Shown piece by piece: positions 38,846-51,082 of a stretch of DNA of 64,000 nt. Below the pieces are notes generated by a model. The model had not been told where the DNA came from. It did no database searches and was given only the letters and a program-made list of their open reading frames with translations. Source of the stretch: an uncultured Sphingorhabdus sp. (GTDB taxonomy: Bacteria; Pseudomonadota; Alphaproteobacteria; Sphingomonadales; Sphingomonadaceae); contig CANLOL010000001.1 of NCBI GenBank assembly GCA_947492905.1, positions 1,528,578 through 1,592,577 on the forward strand, given 5' to 3'. Each line of letters opens with the position of its first letter. Within the stretch, counting starts at the first letter, position 1. Made by a program: the position numbers and the translations under genes.

Positions 38846-38869
38846 ATCCTCTCCAACTCAGGAGAGGAT
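38846..38869 (-). promoter_or_regulatory. intercistronic hairpin between atpD and atpC
   Basis: A perfect 9-bp stem (ATCCTCTCC with GGAGAGGAT) with a six-base loop sits 8 bp after the atpD stop and ends just before the atpC ribosome binding site (AAGGA). It has no T run, so it is more likely to affect RNA processing or translation of atpC than to terminate. Confidence 0.6.
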
Positions 38870-38877
38870 TATTAGGT

Positions 38878-40416
<1,539 letters not shown>

Positions 40417-41310
40417 TTAGAGCGCTTCAGCGCCAGAGATGATCTCTACGAGTTCGGTGGTAATTGCGGCCTGACGGCTACGGTTATATTGGATGGTGAG
40501 GTTATTAATTAAATCACCGGCGTTACGCGTTGCATTGTCCATCGCGGTCATTGACGCGCCCTGTTCCGATGCCATATTTTCCAGCAATGCGCCAAAGACT
40601 TGGGTGTTCACATTGCGCGGTAATAATTCTGCGAGAATTTCTTCTTCATCAGGCTCATATTCAACCGATGCAATATTTTCTGCGGGTGCATCGCTATTGG
40701 CTGCTGCACTTGTGTCAATCGCAACTGGAATGATTTGCTGACAGGTTGGCTCTTGCACCAATGCTGATTTGAATTTGGAATAAAAAAGATGCGCCACGTC
40801 AAATTGACCATCTTCCATCATTTGGATCAAATCTGCTGCAATCTCTTGTGCTTCTGGGAAGCCGACATTTTTCACACCAGTGGTATCATAATCCTTCATC
40901 GTTTGACCAGGATAGAAACGGTTGATAACCGGACGACCTTTGCGGCCAACCATATAGAATTTAACGGTTTTCCCAGCCGCTTGCAGGGTTTCTGCTTTCA
41001 AACGGGCTTCTTTGACGATGTTAGCATTAAAACCGCCGCATAATCCGCGATCAGAATTACATACAACCAACAGATGCACATCATCTTTGCCTGTACCCGC
41101 CAATAATTTTGGAGAAGATTCGCTGATGGTAACTTTCGCCGCCAAATTGCCCATAATCTTTTCGAGCTGTGTCGCATATGGACGCGCAGCTTCGGCAGCT
41201 GATTGCGCACGGCGTAATTTAGCCGCTGCCACCATTTGCTTGGCTTTGGTGATCTTCTGAGTCGATTTGACCGATCCGATCCGCCCTTTCAGTTCCTTAA
41301 GACTTGCCAT
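40417..41310 (-). CDS. atpG: ATP synthase F1 gamma subunit
   Basis: A 297-residue central stalk subunit: N-terminal helix [40 protein letters not shown] and C-terminal [37 protein letters not shown]. The order after atpA is canonical, but an inverted repeat lies in the 90-bp gap. Confidence 0.96.
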   Translation of the reverse strand: MASLKELKGRIGSVKSTQKITKAKQMVAAAKLRRAQSAAEAARPYATQLEKIMGNLAAKVTISESSPKLLAGTGKDDVHLLVVCNSDRGLCGGFNANIVKEARLKAETLQAAGKTVKFYMVGRKGRPVINRFYPGQTMKDYDTTGVKNVGFPEAQEIAADLIQMMEDGQFDVAHLFYSKFKSALVQEPTCQQIIPVAIDTSAAANSDAPAENIASVEYEPDEEEILAELLPRNVNTQVFGALLENMASEQGASMTAMDNATRNAGDLINNLTIQYNRSRQAAITTELVEIISGAEAL

Positions 41311-41333
41311 ATCTTCCTGTCTTCTCCGTGTTA

Positions 41334-41394
41334 GTCATGCTGAATTTATTTCAGTATCTGACCATTTGAGATCCTGAAACAAGTTCAGGATGAC
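41334..41394. repeat. dyad repeat element between atpA and atpG
   Basis: Two 26-bp arms (41334-41359 and 41369-41394) are imperfect inverted copies (22 of 26 match), and each arm contains its own smaller palindrome; the right arm has TCCTGAAACAAGTTCAGGA. The sequence resembles dispersed palindromic repeats common in sphingomonad genomes. Read in RNA it forms one long hairpin within the atp message. Confidence 0.8.
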
Positions 41395-41400
41395 GATTGT

Positions 41401-43492
<2,092 letters not shown>

Positions 43493-43524
43493 GCGCTCTA
43501 TATCCTCCAACTAAGGGATTGATT

Positions 43525-43683
43525 ATGTCTATGAAGCTTATTTCGCATGAAGAAACTTCACTTAACTGCGGCGCGGTTAGCATTGCTCATGCAGCAATGC
43601 AAGCACCTGTGGGTACTATTTATGATAGAAAAGAAAAATTGTTTGTTTTTTGTAAATTTTCTTCCTCTTCGATTGGCCTGTAA
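43525..43683 (+). CDS. possible small protein, unknown
   Basis: A 52-codon reading frame starts at ATG 43525, with AGGGA a few bases upstream, and faces away from the atp operon. The peptide has two cysteines and no signal or membrane segment. I recognise no family; it could be chance, but the space between atpH and ogt is otherwise empty. Confidence 0.25.
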   Translation: MSMKLISHEETSLNCGAVSIAHAAMQAPVGTIYDRKEKLFVFCKFSSSSIGL

Positions 43684-43773
43684 TAAGATAAATAGAGCGA
43701 AAATGTAGGTATGCGTATCATTTGTAATCTATAGCTATGTCTGATAGTTTATAGCCTATCAAAAGGAAGTAAT

Positions 43774-44298
43774 ATGGCTGCGAAAAAAGATTATAAAGGC
43801 TTAATATATTGGACGGTTGTTCAGAATGATCTTGGCTTTATGACTATGGCCGCCACTGATGCAGGTCTGTGCCGATTATCTTTCGATGAAGATGCGCAAA
43901 AATTGGCCGATATATTTCCAAATGCAATATTACAGCGCGACGATAATCAGGCCATTTTTAAGCAAACGGCCAAAGCTGTTGATAATCTTGGGCCCTATGA
44001 TGATATTGCTCTTGATGTGCGCGGGACAGATTTTCAGCAATCGGTATGGGATCAATTGCGCAAAATTCCAGCCGGTGAAACGCGCAGCTATGGCGATATT
44101 GCAAAGGCATTGAATAATCCAAAGGCCGTGAGAGCCGTTGGAGGTGCCAATGGAGCCAATAGTGTGGCCATTGTAATTCCGTGCCACCGCGTAATTGGCA
44201 GCGATGGCGGACTTGCCGGATATGCTTATGGTTCTGTGATAAAAGAGAAATTATTACAGCGCGAGGGCGTAGTTTTGAATACGCAATTGCCCTTATAA
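43774..44298 (+). CDS. ogt: methylated-DNA--protein-cysteine methyltransferase
   Basis: A 174-residue suicide repair protein for O6-alkylguanine. The acceptor Cys is in IPCHRVIG, preceded by the DNA-binding helix of YGDIAKALNNPKAVRAVGGANGAN, with the arginine finger R in KAVRAVG. The N-terminal domain is short and lacks Ada's regulatory parts, so Ogt type is favoured. GGAAG precedes the start. Confidence 0.92.
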   Translation: MAAKKDYKGLIYWTVVQNDLGFMTMAATDAGLCRLSFDEDAQKLADIFPNAILQRDDNQAIFKQTAKAVDNLGPYDDIALDVRGTDFQQSVWDQLRKIPAGETRSYGDIAKALNNPKAVRAVGGANGANSVAIVIPCHRVIGSDGGLAGYAYGSVIKEKLLQREGVVLNTQLPL

Positions 44299-44339
44299 TT
44301 ATAGCTATAATCATAGCGCATAAGTTTCACACTGTGGCG

Positions 44340-45896
44340 TCACTTCACATTCTTACATTCATAAATTAGCAATTCATTCGGCGCTTTGGGCAATACTGAT
44401 GCAATTGCATCATTCATATTGCCTATTCTTTCTAATGCAGCGGTATCGGTTGTGCATCCCCGTACATTATATTGATTGCGGGCTTTGCGCGCATTGCCCA
44501 TAGCCTTTAGGCTCGGCAAATAACGCTCTACGCGATAAATGCTGCTGCGCGGGTCAAAGCTAACCACAGAGATTTGATTGTCCACACTGGGGACAAAGCT
44601 TCTGCTCCATTTTTCGGCATTGGGGTTATATTGGGTTCTGCCATTAACGCATCCGCTATCGCTCCATTCAAAAGCTACATCAACCGGCTTTGATACGGTG
44701 ATACGGCTGCGGCTTTTGTTTAATACGCATATTTTCTTGCCTGCCCGCAATGTATCCGATGATATAGGTTTATCCTTTTTCTCATCATCAGCCTTTAACG
44801 ATATTATTATATCCTCAATCGCATTAAAATTGGGCATGCTAGCAAAGCTAAGAGCGGCAATGATGACAGCCAATATAGAGCCGCCAACCAGTAATTTGGC
44901 GGCAACTATATTCTGCCTATCAAACATAATATAAGACACACCGCCTAAACCCAGTGTAATGAATAATAATAAAAAGGTTAGCGCTGTGCGATTATCGCGC
45001 GCTTCCATGACTTGGTACGTCGCGATTCTGCGATATTCTTCTAATTTATCGTCTTGGGCTTCTTGCTCGGCGCGCTGCTGTGCCTCTATTTTGCGATTGG
45101 CTTTTTCAGCGCGTGCATTTTCCTCGCGGGTTAATTCAGCGACGCTGCGGCAGATACTGTTTGATGTTTCTACGGTCACATTGGCTTGGCGTAAAAATTT
45201 GCTGATTTCGCTAGCGGCTATGGCAAAGAAAAATTCGGCATCATTACCATTGGAGAGCGAACCAAAGCTGTTTATTCCAATTATGCGCCCGCAGCTATCG
45301 ACCAAAGGCCCGCCGCTGTTACCGCCGCCAATAGGTGCAGTATGCAGCAAGGTATTAAAATCTTTGGCGCTGCGCCCAGCCGAAGTATTGCCCTTTGTTT
45401 TAACGGGCGGGGTAGGGCGGATCATGTCAGCAAGGCTCAAACCTTGGGCAATATCAACCGTTCCAGGATAACCAATTGCAAAAACATCGCTGCCATCAGC
45501 CACAGGGCCAATGAACAAATTAGCCGCTGTTATGCGCCCTTTGCCGCTAATCTGGAGCAAAGCCAGATCATTTTTTGGTGAATATGCTATGATGGTGGCG
45601 GCATAATTGGTTGCACCTTCCGATGGTATGATGCCGATACGCAAATTAGGATCATAGCGCAATTCCTCAACCACATGGGCATTGGTGAGGATTTTATCGC
45701 CCGCTATAGCAACGCCGGAACCATGGCTAACCAGCTCATTTTTGCCATCTTTAACATTGATGAGCGCAACACGCACAACGCTGCGGCTAGCTGCGCTTAT
45801 ATCGGATGGATCGGCATAAGCTGCTTTGGGAAATATTATAAATGAAAGCGCAATTAAGCTCACTAAAATGTATGTTTTAAATGTGCTGTGCACCAT
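44340..45896 (-). CDS. trypsin-like serine protease with C-terminal membrane helices
   Basis: About 518 residues from ATG 45896, which follows GGGGGA. A signal peptide (1-27) leads into a chymotrypsin-fold domain with His in TNAHVVEE, Asp in KNDLALLQ and Ser in GGGNSGGPLV. There is no PDZ domain, unlike DegP. Next come a charged coiled coil (about 255-290) and two transmembrane helices (about 300-320 and 335-353), then a 160-residue C-terminal domain with four cysteines that I do not recognise. It may be a membrane-tethered periplasmic protease. Confidence 0.8.
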   Translation of the reverse strand: MVHSTFKTYILVSLIALSFIIFPKAAYADPSDISAASRSVVRVALINVKDGKNELVSHGSGVAIAGDKILTNAHVVEELRYDPNLRIGIIPSEGATNYAATIIAYSPKNDLALLQISGKGRITAANLFIGPVADGSDVFAIGYPGTVDIAQGLSLADMIRPTPPVKTKGNTSAGRSAKDFNTLLHTAPIGGGNSGGPLVDSCGRIIGINSFGSLSNGNDAEFFFAIAASEISKFLRQANVTVETSNSICRSVAELTREENARAEKANRKIEAQQRAEQEAQDDKLEEYRRIATYQVMEARDNRTALTFLLLFITLGLGGVSYIMFDRQNIVAAKLLVGGSILAVIIAALSFASMPNFNAIEDIIISLKADDEKKDKPISSDTLRAGKKICVLNKSRSRITVSKPVDVAFEWSDSGCVNGRTQYNPNAEKWSRSFVPSVDNQISVVSFDPRSSIYRVERYLPSLKAMGNARKARNQYNVRGCTTDTAALERIGNMNDAIASVLPKAPNELLIYECKNVK

Positions 45897-45978
45897 ATTC
45901 CCCCATATAATCTTTATATAGGGTAGCGGAATATGAAATCGGCTCAAGCTAGATTTTTGCTGAAAAGCGCAAATCTAA

Positions 45979-46671
45979 TTATTTTGAACCCCATATGGCT
46001 TTTAAACGATTATCCCGACCACAGCCATTGCGGTATAATTTATAGCGTACTGGGTTCTTTTTATAATAATCTTGGTGATATTCTTCGGCTGGATAAAATT
46101 TGCTGCTGGCGACTATTTGCGTTGCCAAATCACGTTTGAAAAAATTGACCAAATAATCTCTTGATGCTTTTGCTGCTACGTTTTGTTTTGCATTCAATGG
46201 GAAAATAGCGGCACGATAGCTAGAGCCTTTATCACAAAATTGACCGCGATCATCGAAAGGGTCTACATTGGCCCAAAATGTTTTTAGCAACTGACCATAA
46301 CGCACTTTCTTAGGGTCATAAGTTACTGTAATAGCTTCATAATGACCTGTTGTTTCTGTTACAACTTCTTCATAGCTAGGGTTTTTTGTATCGCCGCCTG
46401 TATATCCGGACACTACTTTTATGACGCCGGGCACTTTTTCAAAGTCGGATTCAGCACACCAAAAGCACCCCATAGCGAATATGGCCGTTTCATATTTGGG
46501 AGCAGAGGCTTTTTTAGGAGTAGTGGCTTTATTGGCGCTGCCGCTTAATAGGCTTGCGGTTGTCGCAGCTTGCAATGAATTAGATACAGGTGAGATAGTC
46601 ACCAATAAAATCGCTGCAAAAGCGGCAACCATTGACAATAAAGAGATACGTAAAGTTTTAAACTTGCCCAT
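45979..46671 (-). CDS. msrA: peptide methionine sulfoxide reductase MsrA, exported
   Basis: A 230-residue enzyme reducing Met-S-sulfoxide in proteins. The catalytic GCFWCAE lies near residue 68, with GYTGGDTKNPSYEEV and HYEAI following; the C-terminus has a resolving Cys region (RNGCGRDN). A signal sequence (about 1-36) before the catalytic domain predicts a periplasmic or membrane-bound form. Confidence 0.93.
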   Translation of the reverse strand: MGKFKTLRISLLSMVAAFAAILLVTISPVSNSLQAATTASLLSGSANKATTPKKASAPKYETAIFAMGCFWCAESDFEKVPGVIKVVSGYTGGDTKNPSYEEVVTETTGHYEAITVTYDPKKVRYGQLLKTFWANVDPFDDRGQFCDKGSSYRAAIFPLNAKQNVAAKASRDYLVNFFKRDLATQIVASSKFYPAEEYHQDYYKKNPVRYKLYRNGCGRDNRLKAIWGSK

Positions 46672-46783
46672 TTGGAATCCATATATTTTGAATAATAGCT
46701 ATATTTTGTAAAATCATTCTGTAATTCGCGCCATATACGGCTCTGGTTACGAATTATTTTTCTAAATTAATAATATTCTATTT

Positions 46784-48949
46784 TTACAGAAAACTATAAG
46801 GATCAACATCCACTGCAACGCGCACGCTTCTTGGCCATTCCAGAGATTCTAGCCAAACACGCACTATATCTTGCAGCGCAACTTGACGCCTTGCTTGGAT
46901 CAATAATCTTTGGCGATGACGCCCGCGCAGCATCGCTAGCGGAGCGGGGGCAGGGCCAAAAACCAACATGCCTTCTTGGTTTGGTGCGGTTTGCGCGATT
47001 AAGCGGGCTATGCTGGCCGCTTCCCCCTCATCTTCAGAAGATATTATTATCGCAGCAAATCTGCCAAAAGGAGGCGCAGATGCATGTTTGCGCGATAAAG
47101 TTTCTGCTGCATAAAAATCATCGCGATCACCATTGACCAATGCTTGTAAGACGGGTGCTGATGGCGCGCGTGTTTGTATATAGACATGCCCTTTTTTCGC
47201 AGCCCGACCCGCACGGCCCGATGCTTGTGATATTTGCTGAAATGTGCGCTCTGCGGCGCGCAAATCGCCGCCTTCTAGCCCTAAGTCTGCATCAATAATA
47301 CCCACCAGCGTTAGATTGGGGAAATGATAGCCTTTGGTCACAAGCTGGGTTCCGATGATGATGTCAATTTCATCATTCTCAACCTTTGCTACAAATTCAG
47401 CGGCCTTTGCGGGTGAATATAATGTATCCGAAGTTGCAACAAAGGTTCTTGCCTCTGGAAATAGCATCTTCACTTCGTCATTGATGCGCTCTACTCCGGG
47501 GCCGCAGGCTACTAAAGTATCTTCTTCCTCGCATTCTTCGCAAGCCTTTGGCGGCGGCATTACATGGCCGCAATGATGACAGGCCAGCCGCTTCACCAAC
47601 CGATGTTCCACCATCCAGCTTGTGCAATTGGGGCATTGAATGCGGTGGCCGCATGTTCGGCAAAGAGTGAGCGGAGCATAGCCGCGCCTATTGAGGAACA
47701 TCAGGCTTTGTTCGCCGCGTTCAATATTGTCTTCTATTGCTTTTATCAGACTTGGAGCAATCCATTGACCGCGCTCTGGTACATCCTGCGTCAAGTCGAT
47801 AGTTTCGATTTCGGGCAAATGCGCCCCGCCATAGCGCGATGCCATTTCAATAGCAGTATATCTGCCGATTTCTGCCATATAACGCGTTTCTAATGCGGGG
47901 GTCGCGGATGATAATATGACGGGTATATCCTCTTGCATCGCCCTAACTACCGCAACATCGCGCGCATGATAACGTACGCCTTCCTCTTGCTTGAAACTCG
48001 CCTCATGCGCTTCGTCGACGATGATAAGACCAAGGTTTTTATAGGGCAGGTATAGCGCAGAGCGCGCGCCGATTAATATGGATGCATCGCCATTGTTAAC
48101 GGCGCGCCATGTGCGCCTGCGCTCGCTTTGTTTCATGCCGCTATGCCAGCTTGCCGGGGTGCTGCCAAATCTTTCTTCAAAGCGTTTTAGGAAAGGCTGC
48201 GTTAGGGCAATTTCTGGAAGCAGAACAAGACATTGTTTGCCCATTTTAATGCAGGTGGCAACGGCCTCAAAAAAAGTTTCCGTTTTACCAGAACCCGTTA
48301 CACCATCGAGCATGATTGATTCAAATTTCTGCGCTTTTGTTGCGGTGATTAATTGTTCAGCCGCTTTGGTTTGATCGGCCGATAATTGCGGTTTATGATG
48401 CTCTGGATTGGGCGGATCAAAGCTATTATCAATGCTAACCTCGATCGGTTCTAATGCGCCGGTTTTCACAAGGCCGCGAATAACTGCATCGCTAACATCT
48501 GCTTTTAAGGCCAATTCTCGGATTAAACCTTGCTGGCCCTGAATAGCGTCTAATGCTTGCAAGCGTTTTGGTGTCATACGTTCAGGAACTATATCAGTGC
48601 TGCGATATTCGGTTATGCTGACCGCGCTGTTAAATGCGGCGGAAGGCGGTAATACCATACGCAGCACAGATGCCCGTGAACATAGATAATAATGCGCCGT
48701 CCAATCCACCAAATCTCGCAGCGCTTTATTCAGCGGCTCTATATCTAATACGCTAATGATTGGGCGCAATTTTGAATCGGGAATAGGGTTCTCATCTGGG
48801 CTATCATTATCCCATACAACGCCAAATAATTTTCGCGGTCCTAGCGGGACCTCCACGATAGAGCCAATTTGAACATCCATATTGTCGGGAATTGCATAAT
48901 CGAGCGGGCCTATGACTTTGGTCATTAATATGATGTGCGCTCGATTCAT
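46784..48949 (-). CDS. priA: primosomal replication protein N' (PriA helicase)
   Basis: About 721 residues. A 3'-DNA-binding domain is followed by the superfamily 2 helicase core (Walker A GVTGSGKTE, DEAH in IIVDEAHE), the zinc region with eight cysteines (CRTCGHRIQCPNC to CEECEEED) and the C-terminal domain. PriA restarts stalled replication forks. ATG 48949 (MNRAHIILM) is the usual family start; upstream starts at 48988 or 48997 would add residues without family support. Confidence 0.93.
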   Translation of the reverse strand: MNRAHIILMTKVIGPLDYAIPDNMDVQIGSIVEVPLGPRKLFGVVWDNDSPDENPIPDSKLRPIISVLDIEPLNKALRDLVDWTAHYYLCSRASVLRMVLPPSAAFNSAVSITEYRSTDIVPERMTPKRLQALDAIQGQQGLIRELALKADVSDAVIRGLVKTGALEPIEVSIDNSFDPPNPEHHKPQLSADQTKAAEQLITATKAQKFESIMLDGVTGSGKTETFFEAVATCIKMGKQCLVLLPEIALTQPFLKRFEERFGSTPASWHSGMKQSERRRTWRAVNNGDASILIGARSALYLPYKNLGLIIVDEAHEASFKQEEGVRYHARDVAVVRAMQEDIPVILSSATPALETRYMAEIGRYTAIEMASRYGGAHLPEIETIDLTQDVPERGQWIAPSLIKAIEDNIERGEQSLMFLNRRGYAPLTLCRTCGHRIQCPNCTSWMVEHRLVKRLACHHCGHVMPPPKACEECEEEDTLVACGPGVERINDEVKMLFPEARTFVATSDTLYSPAKAAEFVAKVENDEIDIIIGTQLVTKGYHFPNLTLVGIIDADLGLEGGDLRAAERTFQQISQASGRAGRAAKKGHVYIQTRAPSAPVLQALVNGDRDDFYAAETLSRKHASAPPFGRFAAIIISSEDEGEAASIARLIAQTAPNQEGMLVFGPAPAPLAMLRGRHRQRLLIQARRQVALQDIVRVWLESLEWPRSVRVAVDVDPYSFL

Positions 48950-49062
48950 CCTGATACTATAGGAAGAATATATCTCGGCGTCATTCATTTGCTGCACTGT
49001 TTTACAATTGCAGATATTATTTTATGCTATAGCATATTATAAAGAATGAATAGGGGATAGAT

Positions 49063-49791
49063 ATGAGCAATTTTGAACATCAAATCATAAGCAGCGATAT
49101 AGAATTATTAAACGGCAAGGCTCTGAATAGGCGCGCTATTTTGTCATATGCTATGGTTGGCGGGTTATTCACAATATCGGGCTGCGCAAGCTTGCCCGGT
49201 TTTGGCTTAACCGACACATTACGCCGTTTGATGACATTATCATCGCAGCGCGCCTTTGCTCAATTGTTAGAGCCGGGCGGTTTTTATGATGATCAGTTAA
49301 CCCGCATAGCATTGCCCGATCAATTTGGCGGCGGGGCAGGCTCTAGTCTATTATCAACTGTGCTGAGCAGCGGTAAAGTACGCACCGAATTACAGCAACA
49401 AGTGAATCGCGTGGCTGAAAAGGGCGCTGAACGTGCTGCGCCTTTTGTTGCGGATAGCATAAGAAACATCGGTATCGAGGGTGCAAGTCAGATTATTAGG
49501 GGCGGCCCTACCGCAGCCACCGAATTTTTGCGCGGTAATATTGGTAATAATTTAGTCGGCGTCATGGTGCCGGGCATTAACGATGGCCTGAAACTATTTG
49601 ATAATGGTTTAATATCGCGGGCTGTGCGGTCCGTGGCGGGTTTTGACGTTGGGAAATTGGGCAATGATATTGTTGGCAAGGCAGGCAACAGCATTTGGTC
49701 CGCTATGGGCCGCGAGGAAGCCGCGATAAGGGCTAATCCGCGTGAAACGGGTGATCCGCTGCTGATTGCCGCCTTTGCTCTGGCGGGTTAG
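49063..49791 (+). CDS. DUF4197 family lipoprotein
   Basis: A 242-residue protein with an N-terminal NRRAILSY segment and a hydrophobic stretch ending in an ISGC lipobox near residue 41, so likely a lipoprotein; the extra 25 residues ahead of the signal are unusual. The mature part is alanine- and glycine-rich with amphipathic helices, matching the DUF4197 family of unknown function. Confidence 0.75.
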   Translation: MSNFEHQIISSDIELLNGKALNRRAILSYAMVGGLFTISGCASLPGFGLTDTLRRLMTLSSQRAFAQLLEPGGFYDDQLTRIALPDQFGGGAGSSLLSTVLSSGKVRTELQQQVNRVAEKGAERAAPFVADSIRNIGIEGASQIIRGGPTAATEFLRGNIGNNLVGVMVPGINDGLKLFDNGLISRAVRSVAGFDVGKLGNDIVGKAGNSIWSAMGREEAAIRANPRETGDPLLIAAFALAG

Positions 49792-49869
49792 ATGTTTATA
49801 TAGTGTGATCTATTCTGTGAGATTGCAATTTAACGTCTATATATTAATAGACTTCTTAGTAAAACAGTT

Positions 49870-49896
49870 GGAGCTGGCACCCGAAGGTCCAGCTCC
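49870..49896 (+). promoter_or_regulatory. strong hairpin before the Abi gene
   Basis: GGAGCTGG (49870-49877) pairs perfectly with CCAGCTCC (49889-49896), and ACC/GGT inside extend the stem to about 11 bp with a CGAA loop. No T run follows. A GGAGG ribosome binding site comes 13 bp later, so this looks like a leader structure or attenuator rather than a simple terminator. Confidence 0.6.
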
Positions 49897-49923
49897 ATTC
49901 TTGTCTGTAGGAGGTATGTAGCA

Positions 49924-49995
49924 GTGACCTTACCTTCAGCTCATATTGATTATCTAGTGCCTAGGAATCCCAAATGCAACCATCTTTTTCCTTAA
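49924..49995 (+). CDS. possible 23-codon leader peptide of the Abi gene
   Basis: GTG 49924 has a strong Shine-Dalgarno (GGAGG, nine bases away) and opens a 23-codon frame that ends at TAA 49993-49995, overlapping the first 22 bases of the Abi gene in another frame. The layout resembles a translated leader coupled to the next gene. The peptide has no recognisable motif. Confidence 0.35.
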   Translation: MTLPSAHIDYLVPRNPKCNHLFP

Positions 49996-50642
49996 TTAAT
50001 GAAGCCATGACGAATGTTGAACACATAATATCTCCAGCAAGATTGGGAAGATTCTCAGGTACAGTCGATGGAGATAGGAATAAAGCTCTTAGATTGTATG
50101 TATGGAATTCAAGACTTTGTGAAGAATTTTATCTCCCATTACAGATTGCAGAAATATCAGTTAGAAATAATATACACTATACATTAACAAGACGTTACAC
50201 GAACCAGTGGTACAGTAATTCTGCGATTGTTGATCAACTAACTGCTAAATATAAGTCGGAGTTACAAAAAAAGGTTGAAGAGAGGAAGAGAGCCAAAGGC
50301 AAGGCATTTACAGTAGATCATGTTGTAGCTGGAATGACCTTTGGTTTTTGGGTTAATTTGTTAACATCTCGATATGAAAACTTGCTATGGCAACAAGGAA
50401 TGAAGCGTTCATTTCATTGTATTTCTGATGAAATGAGCCGAGAAACTGTATATAAAAAAGTGAATCAACTAAGAGTGTTTCGAAACAAAGTCGCTCATCA
50501 TTATGCTATTTTTGATAGAAGGCCTAGTGCAGAGTATCAAAACATTCAGGATATTGTATCATGGAGTTGTCATGATACATTGTTATTCATGAAGCAGGTA
50601 TCTAATCCTAGTAAAATAATCAATATGCGCCCTAATATATGA
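49974..50642 (+). CDS. Abi-like HEPN-family protein (abortive infection type)
   Basis: A 222-residue protein with the Abi family layout: LYVWNSRLCEEFYLPLQIAEISVRNNIHYTL (about 43-73) followed by YTNQWY, and near 170-185 the R-x4-H signature of HEPN RNases in FRNKVAHHYAIFDRRP. Such proteins are linked to phage defence, probably through RNA cleavage. ATG 49974 has AGGA nine bases upstream. Base use is more AT-rich than its neighbours and codons such as AGA are frequent, suggesting transfer. It converges on the holin gene with a 14-bp gap. Defence activity is inferred. Confidence 0.75.
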   Translation: MQPSFSLINEAMTNVEHIISPARLGRFSGTVDGDRNKALRLYVWNSRLCEEFYLPLQIAEISVRNNIHYTLTRRYTNQWYSNSAIVDQLTAKYKSELQKKVEERKRAKGKAFTVDHVVAGMTFGFWVNLLTSRYENLLWQQGMKRSFHCISDEMSRETVYKKVNQLRVFRNKVAHHYAIFDRRPSAEYQNIQDIVSWSCHDTLLFMKQVSNPSKIINMRPNI

Positions 50643-50656
50643 TATTTTATAAATAA

Positions 50657-51067
50657 TCACTCAACGCCTTTGATTTTGCCCCATTGGCGCGCAGCGGTGT
50701 AACCTAAATAGCCTGTCCCAAACAGCGCATAGAGCGGTTCTGGCAGGCCATTAAGATAAGCATTCATGCCATTAGCAATGCTCAGCGCAGCTTCGGGACG
50801 GATAGCAGCGATTAGACCCATGGGGATGGCCCAAAGCAGCATCACATACATGACATAGAGAAAGCTAGGCCGCGCGCGGCTGGTCCATGGATCTGCCGAT
50901 TTCGATTCTGACAATATCGCCGATAATTGCGTCTTAACAGCTTCCATCTCTTGCGAGCCTTCTAATTTAAGAAGCTCTAGCTTGGCTTTTTCGCGCTCTG
51001 CTTTATCGGGGATGATTTTATCAATGATTTTCCCAATAGGGCCGATTAATTGTGATAATATGCTCAT
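50657..51067 (-). CDS. holin of gene-transfer-agent type (GTA_holin_3TM)
   Basis: A 136-residue protein: an amphipathic N-terminal part rich in Lys and Glu (KIIPDKAEREKAKLELLKLE), then WTSRARPSFLYVMYVMLLWAIP and a second and third hydrophobic segment ending in GYTAARQW. This is the layout of the GTA_holin_3TM family, named for the holin of Rhodobacter gene transfer agent. It lies 15 bp after the endolysin gene, forming a two-gene lysis cassette. Confidence 0.85.
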   Translation of the reverse strand: MSILSQLIGPIGKIIDKIIPDKAEREKAKLELLKLEGSQEMEAVKTQLSAILSESKSADPWTSRARPSFLYVMYVMLLWAIPMGLIAAIRPEAALSIANGMNAYLNGLPEPLYALFGTGYLGYTAARQWGKIKGVE

Positions 51068-51082
51068 GTCATTTCCTTTACA

